Assembly (NCBI GenBank): GCA_036260255.1
Contig: DATAAF010000097.1
Location: forward strand, 1-64,000
From: DASZJY01 sp036260255
GTDB taxonomy: Bacteria; Actinomycetota; Acidimicrobiia; Acidimicrobiales; AC-14
Direction of reading: 5' to 3'
Length of the DNA stretch: 64,000 nt
The position numbers were made by a program, and so were the translations under genes. Below the pieces are notes generated by a model. That model did no database searches. It saw nothing but the letters and a program-made list of their open reading frames with translations, and had not been told where the DNA came from. Below are positions 26,332 to 34,684 of this stretch, piece by piece (within the stretch, counting starts at the first letter, position 1; each line of letters starts with the position of its first letter).

Positions 26332-27447
26332 CTAACCCGGCCTGCCGACCCCCACCAGGTCGCTGCGGCCCATCGCCCGGTAGCGGACAGGGACGCCCGT
26401 CTGCGACGCCTCGATCATCTGGTTGTTGCCCACGTAGATCGCGTTGTGGTGGATGCCCGACACGCTGGGGCCGAAGAAGAGCAGGTCACCCGGTTGGATG
26501 GCGGACAGCGGGACGCGTGTGGTCTCGCGGTACTGGGCGAGGGCGGAGTGCGACAGGGTCACACCGCCCGCCTTCCAGGCCCACTGGGTGAGCCCCGAGC
26601 AGTCGAAGCTGTCGGGCCCGGCACCGCCCCATTTGTAGGGCTTGCCGATCTGGCGTTGCGCCTCGGCCACCGCCGCGGCGGCGCCGCGTGCCGCCGGAGG
26701 GGGAGGCGTGCTCGGGTTGCTCAGCGCCGACGGCCTGGCCGCCGTGGGCACGGGGGTCAGGGGGGCGGGACGGGGCCGGGGGGCAGGGGCCGGTGGGGCG
26801 GCGGCGGCCGCCCGGCGGGCCGCCTCGGCGGCGACGAGGTCGGCCATCTCGCCTCTCACCCGGCTGAGGCGGGCCTGGGCGGCGGACTCTGCTTCGGCCG
26901 CGTCCCGGCGCGCTGCGTCGGCGGCCGAGGCGGCGCGGGTCGCCGCCCGCTCCTCGCTCTCGAGGCGCTCGCGCAGTGCCGTCACCTGCTCGCGTGTGAC
27001 GCGGAGCTGGCCCAGCGCCTGGCGCTGGTCGGCGGCGGTGAAGCGCAGGTACTGCTGGCGCACGACGAGGTCGTTGTTGGTGCTCCGGGTGAGGTTGGAC
27101 AGCACGCTGATCGACCCGCCGTGGATGTAGGACAGCACGGCCGTCCGGGCCATGAGGCTCCGGGCCTGGCGCATGCGCTCGTCCGCCCGGGCCAGCTCGG
27201 CTCGGGCCCGCCCGATGGACGACCGGACCTCGTCGAGGGCCAGCCGGGCCCGGTTGTAGCGCTCGGCCGCCGAGCTGACCTTGGCGCCCTGCTCCTCCAG
27301 CTGGCGCTCGATCCGAGCGGCCTCGGCTCGCTTCTCGTCGGACGGGGCGCCCGCGACCGGCCCCGGGGCGATCATCGGGACGGAGACGACGAGAGCGATC
27401 CCGACGAGCACGCCGAGTCGCCGTCGATGGGAAGGAGGGGTCCTCAC
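26332..27447 (-). CDS. Secreted NlpC/P60 peptidoglycan hydrolase (RipA-like)
   Basis: 371 residues. After a signal peptide (to about 34) comes a long Ala/Arg/Glu coiled coil (35-210) as in RipA-type cell-separation enzymes. A Pro-rich linker (215-250) leads to an NlpC/P60 domain: YKWGGAGPDSFDCSGL with catalytic Cys283, PGDLLFFGPSVSGIHHNAIY with the catalytic His at 333 or 334. It cleaves peptide stems of peptidoglycan, probably in division or wall remodelling, with the coiled coil acting as autoinhibitory or targeting module (inferred). GTG start. Divergent to fumC. Confidence 0.92.
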   Translation of the reverse strand: MRTPPSHRRRLGVLVGIALVVSVPMIAPGPVAGAPSDEKRAEAARIERQLEEQGAKVSSAAERYNRARLALDEVRSSIGRARAELARADERMRQARSLMARTAVLSYIHGGSISVLSNLTRSTNNDLVVRQQYLRFTAADQRQALGQLRVTREQVTALRERLESEERAATRAASAADAARRDAAEAESAAQARLSRVRGEMADLVAAEAARRAAAAAPPAPAPRPRPAPLTPVPTAARPSALSNPSTPPPPAARGAAAAVAEAQRQIGKPYKWGGAGPDSFDCSGLTQWAWKAGGVTLSHSALAQYRETTRVPLSAIQPGDLLFFGPSVSGIHHNAIYVGNNQMIEASQTGVPVRYRAMGRSDLVGVGRPG

Positions 27448-27579
27448 TGGTTTCAGGAGGTCGTCGGGTTGGCGAACGTCGGAGACCGCGACGAGGCCGC
27501 GACGGTCGGACGCACGCTAGTCGGGGCGTCAACCGGTCGCAACGAGCCGGGCGGCCCGTGGGGGGCCCCTGCCAGCCAT

Positions 27580-27585
27580 TAGCGT
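27580..27585 (+). promoter_or_regulatory. -10 box of fumC (leaderless)
   Basis: TAGCGT ends seven bases before the ATG at 27593, so the fumC mRNA probably starts at its first codon. Confidence 0.5.
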
Positions 27586-27592
27586 CCCGCTG

Positions 27593-28987
27593 ATGACCGA
27601 CCCCGCCGGTGACGTCCGCATCGAGCACGACTCCATGGGCGAGGTCCGAGTGCCGGCGTGGGCCCGCTGGGGGGCGCAGACGCAACGGGCGGTGGAGAAC
27701 TTCCCAGTCTCCGGGCTCCGCCTCAGCCGGGAGCTGATCGGGGCGCTCGGCCGCATCAAGGCGGCGGCCGCAGTGGCCAACGGCCGGCTCGGCGTGCTCG
27801 ACGCCGACATGAGCGGGGCCATCGCCGATGCGGCCGCTCAGGTCGCCGCCGGCGGTTGGGACGACCACTTCCCGGTCGACGTGTTCCAGACCGGGTCGGG
27901 CACCTCGTCGAACATGAACGCAAACGAGGTCGTCGCCAACCTGGCCACCGAGCGCCTGGGCCGGGGGGTGCACCCTAACGACCACGTCAACGCGTCGCAG
28001 TCCTCCAACGACGTCTTCCCCTCGGCGATCCACCTGGCCGCGACGCAGGGGGTGGTGGAGCGGCTGGTCCCCGCTCTCCGCCACCTGGCCGAGGTCGTCG
28101 GGGCGAAGGGCCACGAGCTGGCCGGGGTCGTCAAGGCCGGGCGCACCCATCTCATGGACGCCACCCCGGTCACCCTGGGCCAGGAGCTGGGCGGCTACCG
28201 GACGGCGGTCGAGCGCGGGGCCGAGCGGCTGGAGGGCTGCCTTCCCCGCCTCGGCGAGCTGGCCCTGGGCGGGACGGCGGTGGGCACGGGGCTCAACGCG
28301 CCACCCGAGTTCGCCGGCCTTGTCGTCGAGCACCTCGTCGCCGAGACCGGGCTTCCACTGTCGGAGGCGGCCGACCATTTCGAGGCCCAGGGAGGGCGGG
28401 ACGCGCTGGTGGAGGCGTCCGGAGCGATGCGCACGGTGGCGGTCACCCTCCAGCGGGTGGCCAACGACCTACGCCTCATGGCCAGCGGCCCCCGAGCGGG
28501 GCTGGCCGAGATCCGTCTGCCCGACCTCCAGCCGGGCAGCTCGATCATGCCGGGGAAGGTGAACCCGGTGATCCCCGAGGCGGCCCTGCAGGTGGTTGCC
28601 CACGTCGTCGGCAACGACGCCACCGTGGCCTGGGCGGGCGCCGTCGGGGCGTTCGAGCTCAGCAACGCCATGCCGGTGATGGGCCACAACCTGCTGGAGG
28701 CGGTGCGGCTGTTGGCGTCGGCCGCCCGTCTCCTCGCCGACCGGTGCGTGGCCGGTATCGAGGCCGACGTCGAGCAATGCCGGGCCTATGCCGAGTCCTC
28801 ACCGGCCCTGGCCACCGCCCTGAACCCCCACATCGGGTACGAGCGGGCCGCCGAGGTCGCCCGGACCGCCCTGGCCGAGGGCAAGACCCTCCGCCAGGTG
28901 GTGGTCGAGCAGGGCCTGCTGAGCGCCGAGGAGGCCGACCGGGTCCTCGACGTCGACGCCATGACGAGGGGGGGCGTCGTCGGCTGA
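27593..28987 (+). CDS. fumC: Class II fumarate hydratase
   Basis: It interconverts fumarate and malate in the TCA cycle. 464 residues, the usual length. Key segments are the opening GEVRVPAWARWGAQTQRAVE, TGSGTSSNMNANEVVAN, GRTHLMDATPVTLGQELGG with its His, and the family signature GSSIMPGKVNP near residue 315. The heat-stable iron-free FumC class is clear. It stands alone with its own promoter. Confidence 0.96.
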   Translation: MTDPAGDVRIEHDSMGEVRVPAWARWGAQTQRAVENFPVSGLRLSRELIGALGRIKAAAAVANGRLGVLDADMSGAIADAAAQVAAGGWDDHFPVDVFQTGSGTSSNMNANEVVANLATERLGRGVHPNDHVNASQSSNDVFPSAIHLAATQGVVERLVPALRHLAEVVGAKGHELAGVVKAGRTHLMDATPVTLGQELGGYRTAVERGAERLEGCLPRLGELALGGTAVGTGLNAPPEFAGLVVEHLVAETGLPLSEAADHFEAQGGRDALVEASGAMRTVAVTLQRVANDLRLMASGPRAGLAEIRLPDLQPGSSIMPGKVNPVIPEAALQVVAHVVGNDATVAWAGAVGAFELSNAMPVMGHNLLEAVRLLASAARLLADRCVAGIEADVEQCRAYAESSPALATALNPHIGYERAAEVARTALAEGKTLRQVVVEQGLLSAEEADRVLDVDAMTRGGVVG

Positions 28988-29169
28988 CCGGCGGCATCGC
29001 CACGCTCCGACCCCACTTACGCACCGTTCGCCGCCGTCCACACCGGGCCGGTGGTTGTGCCCAGCATTTCCCTTCTTGTGCTCCACAAGGTCGTGGACGG
29101 ATGGTGGGAGGGAGCCGAGAAGGTGCGTCGAGGGCCACTCCGCCGGGAGCGGCTCAGGGGGAAGACGGG

Positions 29170-29370
29170 ATGTTCGTCGACGGGTCGATGCTGGCAAACG
29201 AGCTCCGCCGCCGCCGGGTCGGGCCCCGGTCGCTGGCCGAGTCGGTCGACGGCGTGGACCGCTCCACATGGGTCCTCGGTGACCTCCGCAGCGCCCCCAC
29301 CGACCTCCTCGTGCTGGCCGCCTTCTCCCTCACCGAGCCCCCGGCGGCCTCCTTCCGCCAGCGCTACTGA
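29170..29370 (+). CDS. Small protein of unknown function (66 residues)
   Basis: A short frame with GGGGGAAG upstream of the ATG and good codon bias (for example VLGDLRSAPTDLLVLAAF). It overlaps the convergent downstream gene by seven bases. No family is recognised. It could be real but has only composition in its favour. Confidence 0.4.
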   Translation: MFVDGSMLANELRRRRVGPRSLAESVDGVDRSTWVLGDLRSAPTDLLVLAAFSLTEPPAASFRQRY

Positions 29371-29852
29371 GGCAGCGGTGCCCCGGCGAAGGGCCCGGGG
29401 TCCGACGGCAGCGGGATGACGGGGCGGCTCCAGCCCACGATGCGGGAGAGCTCGGTGGTGAGCCGCCGCCACTCGGCCGGGTCCCACCCTTCGACCGCGT
29501 TCACGACGCTCCCGTCCATGGCGACGTGCACGATGGCGGGGAGCGACTGGAGGCCGAAGGCGCGGACCACCGCCAGGTCGGGGTCGGCAAAGGTGAGGAT
29601 CTCGCTGGCCCACCGCCCGAGGAACCGCCGGGCGTCGGCGGCCGTGCCGGCGACCAGCCACGCCACCCGGCAGTCCGCCTGCTCGTAGCCCGTCAGCACC
29701 CGGGCCGCGGTGGGCACGATCCACGAGCTGCGGTCGTTGTCGGGGTCGACGGCGACGAACAGCAGGTGGAACGTGACGAGCCACTGGCGCACCGTCCGGG
29801 CCCGGCCGTTGATCGACGACAGCACCAGATCGGGCGGCGGGTCGGTTGCCAC
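29364..29852 (-). CDS. Thioredoxin-fold protein without CxxC
   Basis: 162 residues. The order of elements (WLVTFHLLFVAVDPDNDRSS, then VRAFGLQSLPAIVHVAMDGS with the cis-proline region, then GWDPAEWRRL) matches the thioredoxin superfamily as in TlpA/AhpC-like proteins. There is a single Cys and no CxxC, so a normal redox role is unlikely. The GTG start is supported by TACGTT eight bases upstream. Function unknown. Confidence 0.65.
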   Translation of the reverse strand: MATDPPPDLVLSSINGRARTVRQWLVTFHLLFVAVDPDNDRSSWIVPTAARVLTGYEQADCRVAWLVAGTAADARRFLGRWASEILTFADPDLAVVRAFGLQSLPAIVHVAMDGSVVNAVEGWDPAEWRRLTTELSRIVGWSRPVIPLPSDPGPFAGAPLPQ

Positions 29853-29860
29853 GGGCCGGC

Positions 29861-29866
29861 AACGTA
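29861..29866 (-). promoter_or_regulatory. -10 box of the thioredoxin-fold gene
   Basis: TACGTT on the minus strand ends eight bases before the GTG at 29852. On the opposite strand TATCTT (29873-29878) may serve the divergent DUF2269 gene, which has a 39-base leader. Confidence 0.4.
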
Positions 29867-29917
29867 GCGCAGCTATCTTCGGGCCCGCGAGGTCGGAGCA
29901 CCGGCCGGAGGAGGGAC

Positions 29918-30436
29918 GTGGGAACCAACAGCGGGATCTACAAGTTCGTCTTCGTGCTGCACCTGCTGGCGGTGATCATCGGCTTCGGGAGCGTCTTCCT
30001 GGCGGGCGTCTTCGGCGCCAAGGCCCAGGCCCGTGGCGGCCGCGAGGGCGTGGCCGTCGGAGAGGTGACCTATGAGGTCAGCAGGCAATGGTCGGAGTGG
30101 TTCATCTACGCGGTGCCCATCTTCGGCATCCTCCTCGTGCTGCTGTCCGACGACGAGATCAAGTTCAGCGAGCCATGGATCTCGTGGAGCCTCCTGCTCT
30201 ACGTGGTGGGCCTCGGCATTACCCACGCCGTGCAGCTGCCCAACGTCCGGCGCATCAACCAGCTGGCCGCCGAACTGGCCTCCGGAGCCCCGGCGGGCGC
30301 TGGCAGTGGGGGCCCGCCTCCGCAGGTCGGCGAGCTCGAGGCGCGCGGCAAGCGGGCGGCAGCGGTCGGTGCGGTGCTCAACCTCATCGTGGTCGTGATC
30401 GTGTTCCTGATGGTCTGGCAGCCGGGCCGCTTCTGA
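29918..30436 (+). CDS. DUF2269-like integral membrane protein
   Basis: 172 residues with four membrane helices (about 6-27, 62-80, 92-112, 148-168). The start IYKFVFVLHLLAVIIGFGSV is typical of the DUF2269 family. The GTG is chosen because GGAGGAGGGA lies just upstream; the frame is open further but without coding character. Function unknown. Confidence 0.8.
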   Translation: MGTNSGIYKFVFVLHLLAVIIGFGSVFLAGVFGAKAQARGGREGVAVGEVTYEVSRQWSEWFIYAVPIFGILLVLLSDDEIKFSEPWISWSLLLYVVGLGITHAVQLPNVRRINQLAAELASGAPAGAGSGGPPPQVGELEARGKRAAAVGAVLNLIVVVIVFLMVWQPGRF

Positions 30437-30453
30437 CCTGGGCGGCGACCGGC

Positions 30454-31290
30454 ATGCACCCCATCGAGCGGCTGCGAATGGTGGCCCGGGCCACCGGCGA
30501 GGACCCCGCCGTCGTGGCCCAGGAGGCGGCCGACGTGCTGGCCGCCTGCGCCGGCGACCCGCCCGGCCTCGTCACCGCGTGCCGCCGCTTGGTCGACCAC
30601 CAACCCACCTCGGGTCCCATGTGGTGGCTGGCCTCCCGGGTCCTCGCCGCCCCTGACCCGCGCGTCGAGGCATGGCGCGCCGCCGAGGAGCTGCGCGACG
30701 ACTCCACCGCCGCCGCCCTCGCCGTACACCTCCCCGACGACGTCCTGGCGACGGTCGTCGCCTGGCCCGACCAGGCGTCCGAGGCGCTCCGGCGTCGGGG
30801 CGACGTGGCCGTGCTGGTGATCGACGGCGGCGGCGCCGGCATACCGCTGGCGTCCCACCTCCGGCGGGCGGGCAGCGACGCCACCGCCGTGCCCGAGTCG
30901 GGGCTGGGCGCGGCGGTCGCGGCCAGCGGGTTGGTGCTGCTGGAGGCGGCGGCGATGGGCCCCGACGGGTTCGTGGCCCCGGCGGGCTCGAGAGCGGCGG
31001 CCGCGGTGGCCTGCCACGGCGAGGTCCCCGTCTGCGTGGTGGCGGGCGTCGGCCGCGTCCTTCCGGCGGCGCTGTGGACGGCGTTGGTCGAGCGGCTGGC
31101 GGCGGCGGGCGATCCCTGGGAAGGCGCCGAAGAGGTGGTCCCCCTGGAACTGGTCGACCAGGTGGTCGGTCCCGAGGGGGCCCTACCTCCCGACCAGGCG
31201 GCGTGCCGGCCCACCTGCCCGGCGGTGCCCGAGCTGACCCGCACCTGGGCAGCCCCCGGCTCCCGCTCGCGTCACGCCGACCCGTCCTGA
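30454..31290 (+). CDS. eIF-2B-like / ribose-1,5-bisphosphate isomerase-fold protein
   Basis: 278 residues. A helical N-terminal part (ERLRMVARATGEDPAVVAQE) precedes a Rossmann-like C-terminal half (VLVIDGGGAGIPLASHLRRA, GLVLLEAAAMGPDGFVAPAG, VPVCVVAGVGRVLPAALW) that follows the eIF2B alpha/beta/delta and R15P isomerase pattern. In actinobacteria this group is uncharacterised. It follows DUF2269 by 17 bases and is probably co-transcribed. Confidence 0.65.
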   Translation: MHPIERLRMVARATGEDPAVVAQEAADVLAACAGDPPGLVTACRRLVDHQPTSGPMWWLASRVLAAPDPRVEAWRAAEELRDDSTAAALAVHLPDDVLATVVAWPDQASEALRRRGDVAVLVIDGGGAGIPLASHLRRAGSDATAVPESGLGAAVAASGLVLLEAAAMGPDGFVAPAGSRAAAAVACHGEVPVCVVAGVGRVLPAALWTALVERLAAAGDPWEGAEEVVPLELVDQVVGPEGALPPDQAACRPTCPAVPELTRTWAAPGSRSRHADPS

Positions 31291-31296
31291 GGCGAG

Positions 31297-31986
31297 GTGG
31301 GCGAGCTCGTCGAGTTCCCGAGCAACGGCGCGACGGCGGGCGGGTACCTGGCGCCGGCCACCGAGGGTGCCGGCCTCGGCGTCGTCGTCGTGCCCGGGTG
31401 GCGGGGCCTGGTGCCTCACATCGGGGACGTCTGCGACCGCTTCGCGTCGGAGGGCTTCACCGCCCTGGCCCCCGACCTGTACGAGGGACGCACCGTCGCT
31501 CCTGGCAATCGGGAGGAGGCGGACGGGGCGGCGATGGCCCTCGACCTGGAGGTCACCGGGCGCGAGATGTCCGGTGCCGTCGACTACCTGGGCCGGCACC
31601 CGGCGGTGCGGGGCGCGGGCGTGGGGGTGGTGGGGTTCTCGACGGGCGGCGGGCTGGCCCTGTGGCTCGCCACCCTCCGGCCGGACATGGTCCGGGCGGT
31701 GGTGCCGTTCTACGGCGTCGTCCCACCGGACCGCCGCCCCGACTGGTCGATGCTGGAGGCGGCGGTCGAGGGGCACTACGCCGAGGACGACGACCGGGCG
31801 GGGTTCGGGGTTGCCCGGGCGCTGGAGGAGGAGCTCACCGCCCTGGGCAAGGAGGTGCGCATGTTCCTCTACCCCGGGACCGCCGCCGCCTTCTTCGACG
31901 ACACCCGGCCCGAGGTGTACGACCCAGACGCCGCCCGCCAGGCGTGGGTCCGCACGCTCGAGTTCCTCCGCGCCAAGCTCGGTTGA
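31297..31986 (+). CDS. Dienelactone-hydrolase-like protein lacking the catalytic His
   Basis: 229 residues with the DLH alpha/beta fold: GLGVVVVPGWRGLVPHIGDV, GVGVVGFSTGGGLALWLATL and LYPGTAAAFFDDTRPEVYDP. The nucleophile motif is GFSTGG with Ser115 rather than the usual Cys. The position that is His in the family's PGTGHAFF motif is Ala197, so the triad looks broken. GHYAEDDDR supplies the Asp region. It starts with GTG six bases after the eIF2B-like gene. Confidence 0.85.
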   Translation: MGELVEFPSNGATAGGYLAPATEGAGLGVVVVPGWRGLVPHIGDVCDRFASEGFTALAPDLYEGRTVAPGNREEADGAAMALDLEVTGREMSGAVDYLGRHPAVRGAGVGVVGFSTGGGLALWLATLRPDMVRAVVPFYGVVPPDRRPDWSMLEAAVEGHYAEDDDRAGFGVARALEEELTALGKEVRMFLYPGTAAAFFDDTRPEVYDPDAARQAWVRTLEFLRAKLG

Positions 31987-31987
31987 C

Positions 31988-32153
31988 TCGCTCTCGGGGG
32001 GGCTCCGCCCGCTCGGCTTCGCCTCGCGCTCTCGGGGGGCTCCGCCCCCCGAGTGCCCCCCCGAAGGCAACGGCTCGGACGCCGGCTTCGCCGGCGGCTC
32101 ATCCCCTGTTCCGACGGGCAAGCTCCTACGGAGCGCCCGTCGGGCCGGTCGGG
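31988..32153. repeat. GC-rich dispersed repeat block 2
   Basis: It contains CTCGGGGGGC-TCC-GCCCCCCGAG, a perfect 10-bp hairpin (32031-32053), preceded by GCTCGGCTTCGCCTCGCG and followed by GCAAGCTCCTACGGAGCGCC. The same order of modules, inverted, makes up each unit inside lhr (with AGA as loop and GGCGCCCCGAAGGGGCTTGC as the last module). No open frame of interest. Confidence 0.78.
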
Positions 32154-33335
32154 CTAACGCCCTCCCGGCTGGTGTCTGACGCGGTCGCGGTCTGCTGCGA
32201 AGTGCAGAGCCTCGTAGGCGATCAGGGCGCACGTCGCGATAGTCACCAGGGCAAGTGTCACAAGAGCGGGCACCTCAGAGGCGACGGGGAACAGGGCGAG
32301 GATCAGCAGGGAGACGAGGAGGCGCTGGGGGCTGAGCGATCGCACCGTGCGCAGCCGGAACGCCACGTGGCCGAGCAGGTAGAGGGCGACACCGCCGACG
32401 AGGGCGAAGGCGGGCACGCGCCCCAGCGGGTCGTCGACGTGCCCGATCGTGGTCTCGAGCCCAAGCGCGGCCGGGACGATGCCGAGGACCATCGGGAAGT
32501 GCAGGTACGAGTAGGCGTCCCGGGCCATGCTGTTGCGCTCACCGACCTCGGAGGTGGCGGCCAGGCGCCGGGCGGTCACCGCCGCGTCCACGTCGAAGTA
32601 CGCCCACCACATGGCGGCGAGGAGGGCGATGGCCACGACCGTGGCGGCGGCCACACCGGCGGTGAGGCTCTTCTCGGCACCGACGCCGATGGCGACGATC
32701 GACTCGCCCAGGGCGATGAGCACCACCAGTGCATGCCGCTCGGCGAAGTGCCCGGGCACCAGCTTCCAACCCTCGACCCCGAAGAAGAACGGCCCGGCCC
32801 GGTCGAGCGCCAGCGCCACTGCCCACACCGCCCCCTGGGCGGTCGAGTCCAAGAACGAGGCGCCGGTGAGGAGGCCCACCGCGATCGCCGAGCTCATCCC
32901 GAGGCCGACGGTCGACTTCCGCAGCCCCGGGTCGTCCCGGCTGGCGAGGAGGAACAGGGCGATGTGGGCGAGCCGCACGACCGTGTAGCCGACGGCGAAC
33001 GTGAGGCCCAGGTCGTCGAAACGCGCCGGGCACGCAGATCGACACGATCAGGAACGCCGCCATGGCAGCGAACATGGCGAGGCGGACAGACCCCTCCTCG
33101 GGGTCGACCACGCTCGTCAACCAGGCGTAGCCGACCCACGACCACCAGAGGACGCCGAGCACGAGTGTGCCCTTGGCCAAGCCTCCCATGTCGGCTCGTC
33201 GGCCATGAGGGCGGTGCACTGGGTCACGGCCAGCACGAAGACCAGGTCGAAGAAGAGCTCGAGTGGCGTCACCCGCTTCTGCTCGCGGAGCACCGCGCTG
33301 AGCCGCGGCCGGTGTCGCTCCCTCGGGGCGGTCAT
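32154..33335 (-). pseudogene. ltrA-like gene with two compensating frameshifts
   Basis: It encodes a low-temperature-requirement A family membrane protein. The N-terminus (QKRVTPLELFFDLVFVLAVT) and the C-terminal 275 residues are in one frame. The conserved middle (LAKGTLVLGVLWWSWVGYAW to VSICVPGAF) is in another. A missing G near 33181-33188 and an extra T (AAA on the plus strand) near 33018-33022 explain both shifts, each in a homopolymer. With both repaired, a normal LtrA of about 390 residues results. It is either a young pseudogene or a site of two sequencing errors. The 3' end abuts repeat block 2. Confidence 0.8.
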
Positions 33336-33374
33336 CGCGAAAAATGCTCCCACGACCGCCGTGCGAGAAGGGTG

Positions 33375-33869
33375 CTACCAACCCTCCGAGCCGGGGGCTC
33401 CCTTGAAGGGACCGACCACCTCGCCAGTGATCCAGCCGCCGTAGAAGCCGCCGGGCTGGCCCTGGACGAACTCGCCGTCGACCAGGCACACCTCCATCCG
33501 GCTCGGGTAGAACGACACGTAGCCGGCCATCGCCTCGTAGCCGGGGGCCGGCTCCTCGTACGTCCAGGCGGCGTCGGGCGCGGTCTGCCCTCCCGCGGTG
33601 ACGGCGAAGTAGGACGCCACTCCCTTGAACTCGCAGAAGGTGGTGCGCCCCGTCGGCACCAGCACCCCGGGGACGATGCTGTCGGGCGGCAGGTAGTAGA
33701 CGGGCGGATGGCTCGTCTCCAGCACCCGCAGCGGCGCCAGGGTCAGGGCGATGGTCTGGCCGCCGAAGATGACCTCCACCTGGCGGCGCACCGCCTCGAG
33801 CCGGGGAGGCCTCGGGTACTCCCAGACCGACTCCTGTCCGGGCCCGGGAGGTATGGGGTCTGGTCGCAC
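33375..33869 (-). CDS. DUF427 domain protein
   Basis: 164 residues with the full DUF427 pattern: ESVWEYPRPPRLEAV, VYYLPPDSIV, TTFCEFKGVASYFAV, YPSRMEVCLVDGE and a final GWITGEVVGPFKG. The start is uncertain; the GTG at 33869 gives the usual PPGPGQESVW opening with GGGAGGAGG upstream, but GTG at 33881 or ATG further up are possible. The family has a small beta-fold of unknown function, common in actinobacteria. Confidence 0.85.
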   Translation of the reverse strand: MRPDPIPPGPGQESVWEYPRPPRLEAVRRQVEVIFGGQTIALTLAPLRVLETSHPPVYYLPPDSIVPGVLVPTGRTTFCEFKGVASYFAVTAGGQTAPDAAWTYEEPAPGYEAMAGYVSFYPSRMEVCLVDGEFVQGQPGGFYGGWITGEVVGPFKGAPGSEGW

Positions 33870-33908
33870 GGGGACGCGCACCTCCTCCCGGCGGGGCACG
33901 ATGGTGAG

Positions 33909-34379
33909 GTGGAGGAGCATGCTACGGCGCTGGCCGACGCCATCGAGGCCGCCCTTCCGGGGTGGGTCGAGCGCTCGGTCGCCCGTACCGTCGAGGGCTT
34001 TTTCGGCCACGTCGACGCCGAGGTGACGGCGGCAGCGGTGGAGGCGGGGCGGCGCGCGCGCGACGACGTGGCTCCCCGCGTGCGCGCCCTGCTCCAAGCC
34101 GACATCGACGAGCAGCGGACGACGCCGCTCTCGCTGCTCCGGGGCGCGGTGCGCTACCCGACCGAGGTGCTGCTCGGCGCCGGCGTGCCGCCGGTCGAGC
34201 GGGACCAGCTCCAGGCCCGCCTGTTCCCCGAGGACATCTACGACCTGGCGCCCGCCACCTTCGCCGACGTCGACCCGTCGCTGGCCGAGGTCGGCCTGGC
34301 ATGGGGCGCGGCCAAGGCGTACGTGCACCTGCAGCGCCACGGAAGGGGCCCCTCCCGGCGGACCGGTGAGCGGGCATGA
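33909..34379 (+). CDS. Conserved hypothetical protein (156 residues)
   Basis: A helical protein (ALADAIEAALPGWVERSVAR, RRARDDVAPRVRALLQADID) with a conserved-looking C-terminal part (PEDIYDLAPATFADVDPSLA and WGAAKAYVHLQRH). No function assigned. GTG start; divergent from DUF427 with about 39 bp between starts. It overlaps the next gene by ATGA, so the three plus-strand genes from here form an operon. Confidence 0.7.
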   Translation: MEEHATALADAIEAALPGWVERSVARTVEGFFGHVDAEVTAAAVEAGRRARDDVAPRVRALLQADIDEQRTTPLSLLRGAVRYPTEVLLGAGVPPVERDQLQARLFPEDIYDLAPATFADVDPSLAEVGLAWGAAKAYVHLQRHGRGPSRRTGERA

Positions 34380-34684
34380 CCAAGGTGGTGGCCTACGCCC
34401 CCGACCTGATGGACCGCTCGCGGATCGCCGGCGCGGCCGACGTCTCCTTCGTCGACCGCCCCGCCGCCCTCGCCGCCGCGGCCGCCGAGCAGGGTGCCGA
34501 CGTCGTCGTCGTCGACCTCACCCGCCCGGGGGTGCTCGAGGCCATCTCCTCGCTGCCCGTCCGCGTCGTCGGGTTCGCCAACCACACCGAGCGGGACCTG
34601 CTCGAGTCGGCCCGCGCCGCCGGCTGCGAGCAGGCCCTCGCCCGGTCGGCCTTCTTCTCCCGGCTCCCCGACCTGCTGGGGTGA
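34376..34684 (+). CDS. Small receiver-like Rossmann protein
   Basis: 102 residues in alternating beta/alpha pattern (KVVAYAPDLMDRSRI, GADVVVVDLTRPGVLEAI, VRVVGFANHTERDLLESARA). The layout resembles a receiver-type fold, with Asp at the end of the third strand, but the conserved Lys and Thr are not evident. Overlaps both neighbours (ATGA and GTGA). Confidence 0.65.
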   Translation: MTKVVAYAPDLMDRSRIAGAADVSFVDRPAALAAAAAEQGADVVVVDLTRPGVLEAISSLPVRVVGFANHTERDLLESARAAGCEQALARSAFFSRLPDLLG

